NCBI RefSeq assembly: GCF_000765825.2
Contig: NZ_JRPE02000012.1
Location: forward strand, 1-59,025
From: Helicobacter magdeburgensis
Lineage (GTDB): Bacteria > Campylobacterota > Campylobacteria > Campylobacterales > Helicobacteraceae
Reading direction: 5' to 3'
DNA: 59,025 bases
Made by a program: the position numbers and the translations under genes. Below are positions 33,633 through 41,918 of the stretch, piece by piece. Positions within the stretch are counted from its first letter, which is position 1; the number at the start of each line of letters is the position of its first letter. The notes under the pieces were generated by a model that worked only from the letters and a program-made list of their open reading frames with translations, searched no databases and was not told the DNA's origin.

Positions 33633-34212
33633 AAGCTATACCAAACATCACACAGCCCACGCATACATCAAGCCAAACAAAGGCTTTTGGCGAAGTGAAA
33701 TAAGGCGACAGCACATTTGCCCCAAAGCCAAGCAGGGCAAACCACGCCGCGGAGGCACTCACACAGCCTAACAGAAAATCAAATTGAGATTCCATACTCA
33801 CACCAACGCTACCAAGCAAAACAATCGTATCCAAATACATATGGGGATTTAAAAGCGTGATAGCAAGGGTTTGAAGCAAAACAGCCTTATGGGGAATGCT
33901 TTTCTGCTCCTGTGTGGAATCTAGCCGAGCTTTAGGGTGCAGGGCGGATTTAAATGATAAAAAACCATAGTAGCATAAAAATATCGCCCCACATAAGGCT
34001 AGAATCTTACTCAAAAAAGCAGATTGAGAGAGCCAAGAGCCAAAGCCTAGCACACCAATACTCATAAATACCACATCGCAGCCCACGCACACAGCACATA
34101 CTAAAAATGTATGCTGCTTTTTTATAGCACATTTAATAACAAAAGCATTTTGCGCCCCAATAGCACTAATCAGCCCAAAAGCGACAAAAAAGCCTTGTAG
34201 ATACTCCTGCAT
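33601..34212 (-). CDS. LysE/ArgO-family amino-acid exporter
   Basis: 203 residues, about six membrane helices. LISAIGAQNAFVIKCAIKKQH at the start and TLLNPHMYLDTIVLLGSVG in the centre (the NPxxxLD motif) are LysE-superfamily marks and fit the ArgO/LysE subgroup exporting basic amino acids. It converges on murG with a 32-base overlap of coding ends, which is unusual but leaves both frames intact. No regulator of the LysG/ArgP type is adjacent. Confidence 0.88.
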   Translation of the reverse strand: MQEYLQGFFVAFGLISAIGAQNAFVIKCAIKKQHTFLVCAVCVGCDVVFMSIGVLGFGSWLSQSAFLSKILALCGAIFLCYYGFLSFKSALHPKARLDSTQEQKSIPHKAVLLQTLAITLLNPHMYLDTIVLLGSVGVSMESQFDFLLGCVSASAAWFALLGFGANVLSPYFTSPKAFVWLDVCVGCVMFGIAFSLLLWVLKN

Positions 34213-34256
34213 TTTATCTCCCCGATGGAATCTAACACTTCATTTTAGATTCTACA

Positions 34257-35372
34257 CTACTTATTTAAAGGTGCAGAGTAGGTTGTCATTCTTTGGATAA
34301 TACGCTCTTTATCACTCCCTTGGGCGATGATGGGCTGATAGTTGTTATAAGTCTTTACCCCACTAATCAAAACCGGCACAAAGCTATGTAGCTCACTCCA
34401 TTGCGGCAAATCCGCAACTTTTTTGAGTTTTTTATTATCAATATAAATATATTTTTGTGCTACATTTCTTAAATCCGCCCTAGATTCACCAAAGGCAAAA
34501 CGCACCTGATAAATCACACTATCTTTATCGGCGGGATTTTTCGCACCACCATAGACAAAATTCCCTAAGCTATACACAATTTTTTTACCCTTGTATTCCT
34601 CTATGCCTTGAAGCACGTGCGGATGATGTCCAATGACTAAATCCGCACCGCTATCAATAGCAAATCTGCCTATTTCTTTTTGAATCTTATTAGGATAATA
34701 CTCCCTTTCCTCACCCCAATGGAATGTAAAAATCACAATATCCGCACCCATCTCACGCAGTTTTGCAATTTCAGCTTTGACTTGAGGTTTGATGGCTAGA
34801 TTCCACCCTCTATGCCCTGCCATACCGATTTTTTTACCCTTAATCTCATAAATACTTAGCACCCCTTCTCCGCTATAATAAATCCCTGCGTTTTTGAGAT
34901 GTTTTTGCGTATCTTGGAATCCTTTCACACCATAATCGCGTGTGTGATTATTAGCAATATTTACCGCTTCAATACTTCCCTCTTGTAATATTTTCACATA
35001 GCTTGGATCACCCTTAAAGGCAAATGGCTTTACTAATCTATCGCCATTATGTGTTGTGAGTGGTCCTTCAAGATTCCCTAAACTCATATCATCATTTTCT
35101 AGCACTTCTTTTACCTTAGCAAAAAAATAGCTAAAATCGCTCTTTTGCTGTGCAAAACGCCAATTAAATGTCTCGCCATTGCTCCCATAATAATCCCCAA
35201 GCACATTATCGCCCACAAAACTAAGTGTGATAATCTCACTTTTTTTAGCTTCTTTAGCATATGGGGTTTGGGGTTTGCCTGGCTCTGCTTGTGTGCCAAA
35301 ACACCCGCTTAAAAATGCCACAAGCAACCCAAAAAAAGTCACCTGAAAAACCAAAAACCTTACAGAAAACAT
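34257..35372 (-). CDS. CapA-family (PGA_cap) lipoprotein
   Basis: 371 residues from the ATG at 35372. Metallophosphatase-like CapA domain: LSFVGDNVLGDYYG, MSLGNLEGPLT, NIANNHTRDYGVKG, FTFHWGEEREYYPN, IGHHPHVLQGIEEYKGK and YSLGNFVYGG. The N-terminus is a signal with lipobox AFLSGC, so it is probably outer-surface or periplasmic. CapA proteins are tied to poly-gamma-glutamate capsule making, but many act elsewhere, and no capBC genes are present. An upstream ATG at 35411 is in frame; AAAGGG spacing and the signal peptide favour 35372. Confidence 0.85.
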   Translation of the reverse strand: MFSVRFLVFQVTFFGLLVAFLSGCFGTQAEPGKPQTPYAKEAKKSEIITLSFVGDNVLGDYYGSNGETFNWRFAQQKSDFSYFFAKVKEVLENDDMSLGNLEGPLTTHNGDRLVKPFAFKGDPSYVKILQEGSIEAVNIANNHTRDYGVKGFQDTQKHLKNAGIYYSGEGVLSIYEIKGKKIGMAGHRGWNLAIKPQVKAEIAKLREMGADIVIFTFHWGEEREYYPNKIQKEIGRFAIDSGADLVIGHHPHVLQGIEEYKGKKIVYSLGNFVYGGAKNPADKDSVIYQVRFAFGESRADLRNVAQKYIYIDNKKLKKVADLPQWSELHSFVPVLISGVKTYNNYQPIIAQGSDKERIIQRMTTYSAPLNK

Positions 35373-35440
35373 TCCTACCCTTTCATTTTTTGCATTCATT
35401 TCAAACCGCACATTGTAGCAAAATCTTAAATAAAGTTTGC

Positions 35441-35446
35441 TATACT
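35441..35446 (+). promoter_or_regulatory. -10 box of the solitary tRNA-Glu
   Basis: TATACT lies seven bases before the 5' end of the tRNA, preceded by AT-rich DNA. It indicates independent transcription. Confidence 0.55.
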
Positions 35447-35452
35447 TCCGCT

Positions 35453-35529
35453 GACCCTTTCATCTAGCTGGCCAAGGATACCACCCTTTCTCGGTGGCAA
35501 CGGAAGTTCAAATCTTTCAAGGGTCGCCA
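35453..35529 (+). tRNA. tRNA-Glu (TTC), second and different copy
   Basis: Starts GACCCTTTCATCTAGCTG. Acceptor GACCCTT/AAGGGTC is fully paired; D stem ATCT/AGGAT; anticodon stem CCACC/GGTGG with loop CTTTCTC; T arm GGAAG-TTCAAAT-CTTTC with one G-U pair; discriminator G and encoded CCA. It differs from the operon copy at 26258-26332 in acceptor stem, D loop, T arm and discriminator, so it is not a recent duplicate. Having two distinct tRNA-Glu and two GltX enzymes would fit the indirect Gln-tRNA pathway of this phylum, but the link is inference. Confidence 0.88.
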
Positions 35530-35568
35530 TACTTTAGAATCTACACATTATCTAAGCAAGGATTAATA

Positions 35569-36324
35569 ATGAAACTTATCTCGTGGAATGTCAATGGACT
35601 GCGTGCGTGTATGAATAAAGGCTTTATGGATTTTTTTAACGAAGTGAATGCAGATATTTTTTGTATCCAAGAATCTAAAATGCAAAAGGAGCAGGGGGAT
35701 TTTAGCTTTCAAGGATATAGTGAGTATTGGAATAGTGCGGAGAAAAAGGGGTATTCTGGCGTTGTTGTGCTTAGCAAGATTAAGCCCTTGCAAGTAACCT
35801 ATGATATGGGGATTAGCCATCACGATAAGGAGGGCAGGATAATCACGGCAGAATATGAAAGATTCTATCTTGTCAATGTCTATACACCTAATGCCAAGCG
35901 GGAGCTAGAGAGACTAGAGTATCGTATGGAGTGGGAAAATGACTTTAGGGCATTTGTGAAAAAGTTAAAAAAGCATAAGCCTGTGGTGATTTGTGGGGAT
36001 TTAAATGTCGCTCATAAAGAAATTGATTTGAAAAATCCAAAGACAAACCGCAGAAACGCAGGATTCACCGATGAAGAGCGGGGCAAAATGAGTGAGCTTT
36101 TAGAATCTGGCTTTATTGATACCTTTCGCCATTTTTATCCCACACTTGAAGGGGCATATAGCTGGTGGAGCTATATGGGAAAAGCAAGGGAAAATAACAC
36201 TGGTTGGCGGATTGACTACTTTTTATGTTCTACTTCTTTGGAATCTCATCTCAAAGATGCCACGATTTATCCGCATATTTTTGGGAGCGATCACTGCCCG
36301 GTTGGTTTAAGTATGGATATATAA
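35569..36324 (+). CDS. Exodeoxyribonuclease III / AP endonuclease
   Basis: 251 residues of the ExoA/XthA endonuclease-exonuclease-phosphatase family. MKLISWNVNGLRACMNKGF, IFCIQESKM (metal-binding Glu), VNVYTPNAKRELERLEYR, VICGDLNVAHKEIDL and the final GSDHCPVGLSMDI are all present. It cuts at abasic sites during base-excision repair. The frame runs back through the tRNA gene, so the start is taken at the ATG with AAGGA upstream (35569). A UDG-like gene follows seven bases after, which would couple two repair steps. Confidence 0.93.
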   Translation: MKLISWNVNGLRACMNKGFMDFFNEVNADIFCIQESKMQKEQGDFSFQGYSEYWNSAEKKGYSGVVVLSKIKPLQVTYDMGISHHDKEGRIITAEYERFYLVNVYTPNAKRELERLEYRMEWENDFRAFVKKLKKHKPVVICGDLNVAHKEIDLKNPKTNRRNAGFTDEERGKMSELLESGFIDTFRHFYPTLEGAYSWWSYMGKARENNTGWRIDYFLCSTSLESHLKDATIYPHIFGSDHCPVGLSMDI

Positions 36325-36330
36325 AGCGAT

Positions 36331-36957
36331 ATGAAAGCACAGATTCTAAAACTTCTTCAATTAAAGCAACTCTACAAACGCCAAGCTTGTGGGGAAAAAT
36401 ATGCAAATGCTCTTTTTGCCCCAAAATCCAACGCTCCCATAGGGCAAGACATAAACACCCTTATCAAAAATTGCTCACTTTGCAATCGCATTAAACATTG
36501 TAAAGCCCCAAATATCGGGCTTATAAATCAAAATGCAAGTTTGTGTTTTATCAGTGAAATCCCTCTTGTGAGTGAATCTCAAGCATTTGTGCAAAATAAA
36601 AGTGCGATAATGTTACAAAACATCATTAGCAATGTTTTCAAGCTCCCCCTTTCACAAGTTTCTATCCTTTCACTCATTAAATGCGATCCGCTCAATCCCC
36701 ATTTTGAAAAGAGCGAACTTCTTAGCTGCAAGCCCTATGTGCTCACACAGCTTCAAAGCCTTACACCAAAGCTCTGTGTGCTTTTAGGCGATGTGGTCAG
36801 TGAGCATATTTTGGGCAGTCATTTGGAACATAGTAGAATCTTATGGCACAATAACAAAAAGTTTTTAATTACTTATGCACTCAATGAGCTTGTGCGGAAT
36901 CCCTCACTCAAAACACAAGCACATAATGACTTTTTAATTGCGAAAGGACAATTATGA
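36331..36957 (+). CDS. Uracil-DNA glycosylase-superfamily protein (family 4-like, degenerate)
   Basis: 208 residues. The layout recalls family 4 UDG: a cysteine pair CSLCNRIKHC (about 50-59), a later ILSLIKCDPLNPHFEKSEL with SCKPYVLTQL, LTPKLCVLLGDVVSEHILG, and IL..N near the end. Iron-sulfur cysteines are kept, but the usual GEAPG active-site motif reads ISEIPL here and the terminal HPSP-type motif is not obvious. Catalysis is therefore doubtful; a structural or altered-specificity role is possible. It lies after the AP-endonuclease gene and its stop overlaps the next start (ATGA). Confidence 0.55.
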   Translation: MKAQILKLLQLKQLYKRQACGEKYANALFAPKSNAPIGQDINTLIKNCSLCNRIKHCKAPNIGLINQNASLCFISEIPLVSESQAFVQNKSAIMLQNIISNVFKLPLSQVSILSLIKCDPLNPHFEKSELLSCKPYVLTQLQSLTPKLCVLLGDVVSEHILGSHLEHSRILWHNNKKFLITYALNELVRNPSLKTQAHNDFLIAKGQL

Positions 36958-38204
36958 ACATCTACTTAAAGCCTATTTTTGCCTTATGTTTGTATGGAAT
37001 CTTAAGTGTGAGTTTAGCTACACACGCCTTTGCCAAAAGCTATATTATCTCACCCCTACCCTTGCCACAACAGGAAATTTTAAATATTAGCACGGAAAAA
37101 TGTGGCACCTCTTGCTTACTGAATTACTTTGCTAAGGGAGAGTTTTTCTCTTTTGTTGCCTTTTTTGACCCTAGCATAGATAATACCGAGCTTCGCTCTA
37201 AGCTCTCTTCAGTCCTTGGAGACTTAGGCATTGCCGACCAAATGCTGCCACCGACACTGCAGGGCAGTGGGAAGATTAAACTTGCTCTTTTAATGCCTAA
37301 AAAAATCATAGGACGCTACTCGGCAAGCAGTATTGATACCATTTTGGCCTATCTTATGACGCGGGGCAATGACTTTGTGTTTGAGATTTTTGATAGCGGC
37401 GATGAAAGCAGGGCTAATCTTAACAGCGCTTACAAAAACATCGCAAAAGAAAATTATGATTTTGTCATTGCCATTCTCACGCCAAAAGGAGCGCAAGAGT
37501 TTGCCACACTTGATATAAGTCTTCCCACCTATGTGCCTACCATTAATAGAAAACAAATCAACATAAGCTCGTTGCCTAAAAATCTTATTTTTGGCGGGAT
37601 TGATTATGAAGCACAAATTGAGCTTTTGCTCTCTCTAGCTGGGAGCAAAAATATCATCGCTTATAACGATAAAAGCCTTATTGGCAAAACACTTGGTGGA
37701 ATCTTAAAAAATAAAAGTAGCCGCGTTGTCTTTGAAGAAGAAATAGATTCAGAATCTGCTAAAACCTTTGTGCAAAAGCTAAGCAAACACGATCGTCTCA
37801 TTGCTAATAATGTCGTGTTTTTTAACACTCCCCCAGCAAGGACAGGGCTTGTGGCTTCACAGCTGGGACTTGCCAAAAATAAGCCTGATAAATTTCTCTC
37901 CGTCCAAACAAACTTCCACCCACAGATTCTATTGCTTATCCAAAAAGAAGATCGCAAGAATCTCTTTATCGCTAATGTGATTAACAATCAAAATCCCAAA
38001 CTTGTGGAATACACTTCGCTTCTAGGTGGTGATTTACGCTATGATTGGGTAAATTATGCCACTGCTGTGGGTGTGGAGCAGCTCATACTCGCTCAAATCA
38101 ACCAAGGCAAACGCTTTTTTAATGAACGCGTGAAAGATGGGCAGGTTGAATACATTAATAGAATCTACAAAAGCGATGCAAAAAGCTTCTATGAATACCG
38201 ATAA
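36954..38204 (+). CDS. Exported protein, type 1 periplasmic-binding-like fold (unknown role)
   Basis: 416 residues, signal peptide of about 27 residues ending AFA-KS. The main part looks like a periplasmic-binding type I fold: GKIKLALLMPKKIIGRYSAS at strand 1, NYDFVIAILTPKGAQEF, PTYVPTINRK, LIFGGIDYEAQIELLLSL, KNIIAYND and LVASQLGLA, comparable to LpoA/LppC-type activators. No lipobox is seen. The coupled neighbours (UDG-like, YkgJ-like, TPR lipoprotein) form a four-gene run with overlapping ends that is also reminiscent of Helicobacter pylori. I cannot give a function. Confidence 0.6.
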   Translation: MNIYLKPIFALCLYGILSVSLATHAFAKSYIISPLPLPQQEILNISTEKCGTSCLLNYFAKGEFFSFVAFFDPSIDNTELRSKLSSVLGDLGIADQMLPPTLQGSGKIKLALLMPKKIIGRYSASSIDTILAYLMTRGNDFVFEIFDSGDESRANLNSAYKNIAKENYDFVIAILTPKGAQEFATLDISLPTYVPTINRKQINISSLPKNLIFGGIDYEAQIELLLSLAGSKNIIAYNDKSLIGKTLGGILKNKSSRVVFEEEIDSESAKTFVQKLSKHDRLIANNVVFFNTPPARTGLVASQLGLAKNKPDKFLSVQTNFHPQILLLIQKEDRKNLFIANVINNQNPKLVEYTSLLGGDLRYDWVNYATAVGVEQLILAQINQGKRFFNERVKDGQVEYINRIYKSDAKSFYEYR

Positions 38205-38583
38205 AGATTATCCCTTTAGCTTTGAAAACTCCGCTTGTGAAAGCTGTGGGGGCAAGTGCTGTGTGGGGGATTCTGGCTATGTGTTTGTGAATATTGAAGA
38301 AATGCAAGAAATTGCCTCTTTTTTGGGATTTAGCTTTGAATCTTTTACCAAAGCTTATGTAAGAAAAGTGGGTTATAGATTTTCCTTTATTGAAAAGTCT
38401 TATCAAAATGGCTTGGCGTGCGTGTTTTTTGATACAGATTCTAAGCAATGCAGCATTTATGCCTATCGTCCAAAGCAATGTCGCACTTATCCATTTTGGG
38501 AAGCTCATAAGAATCTTAATAAGCAAGATTTACAAACTCTGTGCAATGAATGCAAAGGCATAAAGATAAAGGAATGTGTATGA
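38191..38583 (+). CDS. YkgJ-family cysteine-cluster protein
   Basis: 130 residues. Cysteines ACESCGGKCCVGDSG, then LACVFFD...QCSIYAYRPKQCRTYPFWE and LCNECKGI form the YkgJ/CxxCxxCC pattern that binds zinc or an iron-sulfur cluster. The frame is open to 38137, but that would overlap the previous gene by 68 bases; the ATG at 38191 overlaps by only 14. Its TGA overlaps the next ATG. Function of the family is not established. Confidence 0.85.
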   Translation: MNTDKDYPFSFENSACESCGGKCCVGDSGYVFVNIEEMQEIASFLGFSFESFTKAYVRKVGYRFSFIEKSYQNGLACVFFDTDSKQCSIYAYRPKQCRTYPFWEAHKNLNKQDLQTLCNECKGIKIKECV

Positions 38584-39872
38584 AAATTTTGCGTGTTTTT
38601 GCTTTATGTTTTATCGTGCTAAGCTCTTGCTATGGGGCATTTGATGAGGATAGCTATCTGTTTGAAGCTATTGAGTATGAGGCACAAAAGGAGTTTGACA
38701 AGGCAAGAGATTTGTATCTTGTGCTGTATGAAGAGACTAAAAAACTAGAATATTTTAAAGAGGCAATCATCCTTTCTTCAACGCTTAATAACCCCCACGC
38801 TACGCTTGATTTTGCTAATGAGTATGTGGCAAAAGGTGGGCAAAAAGATCTTATTATCCATAAGATTTTCTTAGATTCTTATCTTAAGCTAGGAATGACG
38901 CAAGAAGCGTTGCAGGAAGCAAAGATTATTGCTAAGAGTGAAAATTCTGCCCTGCTTAATGATATTTTAGGCTCACTTTATGCCACACTCGGGGATTTTA
39001 AAAATGCCCTTATCCATTTTGAATCTGCCTATAATGAGAGTAAAGCCCAAGAAGTGCTACAAAAAATTGTCGCTGTGTATTTGAGCCAATCCCAGCAGGA
39101 AAAGGCTTTGAAGCTCCTCGATTCCCATATTGAAAATTATGGCTGTTTTGGGAGCTTTTGTAAATTTAGCATTGAAGTGTATGGAAAATTTAATAAGATT
39201 GCTAAGATTGAAAATGTCTTTGAAAAGTCTTTTCAAGCCCAGCCCACCATTGAAAATGCTCAAAATCTTATTCTTATTTACGCCCACCAAAAGAAATTCA
39301 AACAAGCCTCGCAAATTGCCACGCAATTCCCCTTTAAGCCAGAGATTCTCCTAGAGCTTTATATCGCACAGCAAGATTATAAAAATGCCGCCAAACAAGC
39401 AAAATATGCCTATGATGAAAATAAAAATCCCTATTTTCTAGCTCTGGAACAGATTTATACCTTTGAATCTGGCAATAAAAAAGATAAAAAAGCCATAGCA
39501 AATATTGCTCAAAATCTCAAAAATGCCATAAACCTTATGCAAATGCCTGATATAAGCACGCCAAAAGATGAACGCATTGATAGTGCTTTGCAAAACTCGC
39601 AAAATGCGGAGCTAGGCTTTTTGTTTAATTTTTTGGGTTATTTGATGATTGATTATGAGCTGAATGTCAAAGAGGGCGTAGAGTATGTGAAAAAAGCACT
39701 TGAAATCTCCCCTCGCAACCCAGCGTATTTAGATTCTCTAGCGTGGGGATATTATAAGCTTAAAGACTGCAAAAATGCCAAAGAGACTTTTAAGCTTATC
39801 CCCCAAGAAGAGATTAAAAAAGAGCAAGAAATAAAAGAACACAGAGCCTTAATTCAAATGTGCAATCCATAG
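38580..39872 (+). CDS. TPR-repeat lipoprotein
   Basis: 430 residues. Signal with lipobox VLSSC (cysteine 17), then repeated helix pairs of the TPR/Sel1 kind: AIEYEAQKEFDKARDLYLVLYEE, ALLNDILGSLYATLGDFKNALIHFESAY, ALEISPRNPAYLDSLAWGYYKL. It probably acts as an outer-membrane-anchored scaffold, possibly for the PBP-like protein encoded two genes upstream; this is inference from the operon. ATG overlaps the YkgJ-gene stop (ATGA), with AAAGGA upstream. Ends six bases before a convergent glycosyltransferase gene. Confidence 0.75.
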   Translation: MKILRVFALCFIVLSSCYGAFDEDSYLFEAIEYEAQKEFDKARDLYLVLYEETKKLEYFKEAIILSSTLNNPHATLDFANEYVAKGGQKDLIIHKIFLDSYLKLGMTQEALQEAKIIAKSENSALLNDILGSLYATLGDFKNALIHFESAYNESKAQEVLQKIVAVYLSQSQQEKALKLLDSHIENYGCFGSFCKFSIEVYGKFNKIAKIENVFEKSFQAQPTIENAQNLILIYAHQKKFKQASQIATQFPFKPEILLELYIAQQDYKNAAKQAKYAYDENKNPYFLALEQIYTFESGNKKDKKAIANIAQNLKNAINLMQMPDISTPKDERIDSALQNSQNAELGFLFNFLGYLMIDYELNVKEGVEYVKKALEISPRNPAYLDSLAWGYYKLKDCKNAKETFKLIPQEEIKKEQEIKEHRALIQMCNP

Positions 39873-39877
39873 AACAA

Positions 39878-40819
39878 TCATCTATATTTAATTTTTTTAA
39901 TTTTATTAACAATTCTCTTATGCAATGGCGATACATCAAAAATTATCTCAAAATTTGCAGCATCAAGCTGTTTGTTTCTTTGTGTGCTATTTGGGTGCTT
40001 GAGTGGAAAAACAATATCATAGCTTGGCATTGTGGCAAATTTAGACTCTCCTGTGGTGTGAGTGGCATCATTCCTATTAAAACCAATGTTTGTAATCATA
40101 TTATTCTTAGGATAAATACAAAGCCCCTTATGCTTCCATATACTATATGTAAATGGATAATCCCAAGTGTTTATTTTGCCTTGAGAATAAGTTTTAAAGA
40201 TTTTATACCAATATCGCTTTTCTTTCACGGAGTAAAAATTATCAAGCGTGTTAAATTCAGATTCAAAGTCGCTAAACTCTAGCTGATATTTCTGCCACGC
40301 TCTAGCCCAGCCAGCCCAACCCCAAATATGCGGATATTTGGAGAAAAAGTAGTCATCTTGTAGCTGCGCCTTTGGGTGTAATGTCTCTACTGAAGCGTTC
40401 TTGGCAAAATCAAGCGCACTCCAGCCACTTATCATAAAGATTTTTTCTTCATATTTGTAGCGTTCTAAAAGCTCATCACAGAATCTAAAAAAGCTTAAAG
40501 TCGGCAGACAGTCATCTTCTAGGATAATACCCTGCTTTTCTTGTGAGAAAAACCACGATATAGCAGAGCTTACAGCCATTTTGCAGCCAAGATTCGCATT
40601 TAAAAAGCGTGTGTGTATCTCACACTTCCAAGTAATATGTCTCAATACACTTGTGCGCAAAGTGGCAATATGCTCTTTTTCCGTCTCATTTCTACCCCCA
40701 TCTGCAGCTAGATAAATTCTTTTAGGCTGAACTTTGGCAATTTGCTCTAGGGTAGCAAGCGTAGTATCAAGGCGATTGAAAAAGAGTAGCAGGATAGCAT
40801 TTTGGCAGACATAAGTCAT
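39878..40819 (-). CDS. Glycosyltransferase, GT-A-like, second of a tandem pair
   Basis: 313 residues. AILLLFFNRLDTTLATLEQI at the start, KRIYLAADGGRNETEK, NLGCKMAVSSAISWFF and the acidic metal motif GIILEDDCLPTLSFFRF (EDD), then HIWGWAGWARAWQKY. This is the pattern of the sugar transferases related to the upstream neighbour, with which it shares the NR-D-T...EDD...WGWA plan. Sugar and acceptor are unknown. Its ATG is at TAATG, the stop of the upstream gene in the G11 frame, so translation may couple in that state; in the present G10 state the upstream frame overlaps by 53 bases. Confidence 0.8.
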   Translation of the reverse strand: MTYVCQNAILLLFFNRLDTTLATLEQIAKVQPKRIYLAADGGRNETEKEHIATLRTSVLRHITWKCEIHTRFLNANLGCKMAVSSAISWFFSQEKQGIILEDDCLPTLSFFRFCDELLERYKYEEKIFMISGWSALDFAKNASVETLHPKAQLQDDYFFSKYPHIWGWAGWARAWQKYQLEFSDFESEFNTLDNFYSVKEKRYWYKIFKTYSQGKINTWDYPFTYSIWKHKGLCIYPKNNMITNIGFNRNDATHTTGESKFATMPSYDIVFPLKHPNSTQRNKQLDAANFEIIFDVSPLHKRIVNKIKKIKYR

Positions 40820-41870
40820 TATGCCGCCCTGCTTTCATCATGGTTATATAAGATGCTTGTATAAGCAACAGGAGATAATCTATACCCCCCCCCCTACATA
40901 CTATTAAATGTGATAGTTTTGTTTGTAAGGCTGTAGAGACTTTTACCAATTTATGCCTTATTCGCCTTGGTATGGTGTTTTTATGCACTAACTCAAAAGA
41001 TCTAATCCGATCTAATGCTAGAGCAGATTCTGCTATGTCTTTAGGAAAGATAATGGGAAATTTTGTATTTATGCTGGGGGGATTAAGCATATTGCCTTCC
41101 TCTCCACAATGCACCCCACTTCCATCAAAGCCGATTTGATGGATATATGAGATACTTGGACAAAGCGTTAAAGCATTATGCTTGTGAGCAATAAGATAAT
41201 TAAATATTGCCCAAGTTTTTAACTTACCTTTGTGATTAAGTGTAAAATGACTAAAGTAATCAGCAGCTCCATCAAGATTGATATAGGCAATGTCGCTTTT
41301 GTTAAAAGAGTTTTTAAAATCCAAAGACATATCACGCTTAAAATGCTGCCATCTATCACTCCAACTTGCCCAACCCCAGCAGTGTGGGATTCTCCAAAAG
41401 TAGCAGTCCCCCAAGTCTTGTGTAGTTATTGGGTAGCCCCAACCCGCTATGCTCCATACTTTTGGCTGATCTTTGTAATAATTAAGAGCAGCATTCATAA
41501 AGTCCAAAAATACAGGCGATACAACAATATCATCTTCCAACACAATGATTGTGCCGTATTTATTGATGATATTTGTAACACCATCAATGATAGAATCTGC
41601 CAGTCCAAAATTACGCTCTCTTTGGATTAGGGTAATTTCTTTAAAGTATTTGCTATTCTCGTTGCTGGTAATTAGGACAGATTCTCGTTGCTCCTTTGTG
41701 GCATTTTCCTTTAGTCCATCTTGGTAGATATACAATACGGCTCTTGGGGCTAGATGATTAGCTTTTAGTGCGTCCAAAGTTGCTTTGGTATGCCTTGGGC
41801 GATTGTAGGTAAAAAGCACGATTGGCACTAAATCACCATTTATTAAAACTTCCAAATTTCTCTCTCCCAC
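40767..41870 (-). CDS. Glycosyltransferase, GT-A-like, first of a tandem pair, with C-terminal C10/G10 tract
   Basis: 367 residues in the present frame. IVLFTYNRPRHTKATLDALKAN, NFGLADSIIDGVTNIINKYG, the metal motif TIIVLEDDIVVSPVFLDFMN, and HCWGWASWSDRWQHFKRD. A G10 tract (minus strand) encodes RGGG after LSHLIVC, beyond the catalytic domain. G10 gives a tail running 53 bases into the next gene; G11 gives a tail ending at TAATG shared with the next start; G9 ends immediately. The start may be the GTG at 41870 or a TTG at 41855, which has better spacing to GGGAGAG. Probable phase-variable LPS or protein glycosylation enzyme. Confidence 0.8.
   Translation of the reverse strand: MGERNLEVLINGDLVPIVLFTYNRPRHTKATLDALKANHLAPRAVLYIYQDGLKENATKEQRESVLITSNENSKYFKEITLIQRERNFGLADSIIDGVTNIINKYGTIIVLEDDIVVSPVFLDFMNAALNYYKDQPKVWSIAGWGYPITTQDLGDCYFWRIPHCWGWASWSDRWQHFKRDMSLDFKNSFNKSDIAYINLDGAADYFSHFTLNHKGKLKTWAIFNYLIAHKHNALTLCPSISYIHQIGFDGSGVHCGEEGNMLNPPSINTKFPIIFPKDIAESALALDRIRSFELVHKNTIPRRIRHKLVKVSTALQTKLSHLIVCRGGGIDYLLLLIQASYITMMKAGRHNDLCLPKCYPATLFQSP
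40885..40894 (-). repeat. C10 (G10 on the minus strand) tract in the glycosyltransferase gene
   Basis: Ten Cs on the plus strand near the 3' end of the first transferase gene. The three possible frames give three different C-termini and different coupling to the second gene. Confidence 0.85.
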
Positions 41871-41918
41871 ATTCTAAATCCTTGCAAAAAATGTCATTAT
41901 AGCTCATTTGCATAAATC

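Noticed and set aside
35494-35568. Longer N-terminus for the exonuclease III gene
   Set aside because: It would translate the tRNA-Glu sequence; the ATG at 35569 has a ribosome site and begins the conserved MKLISWNVNG.
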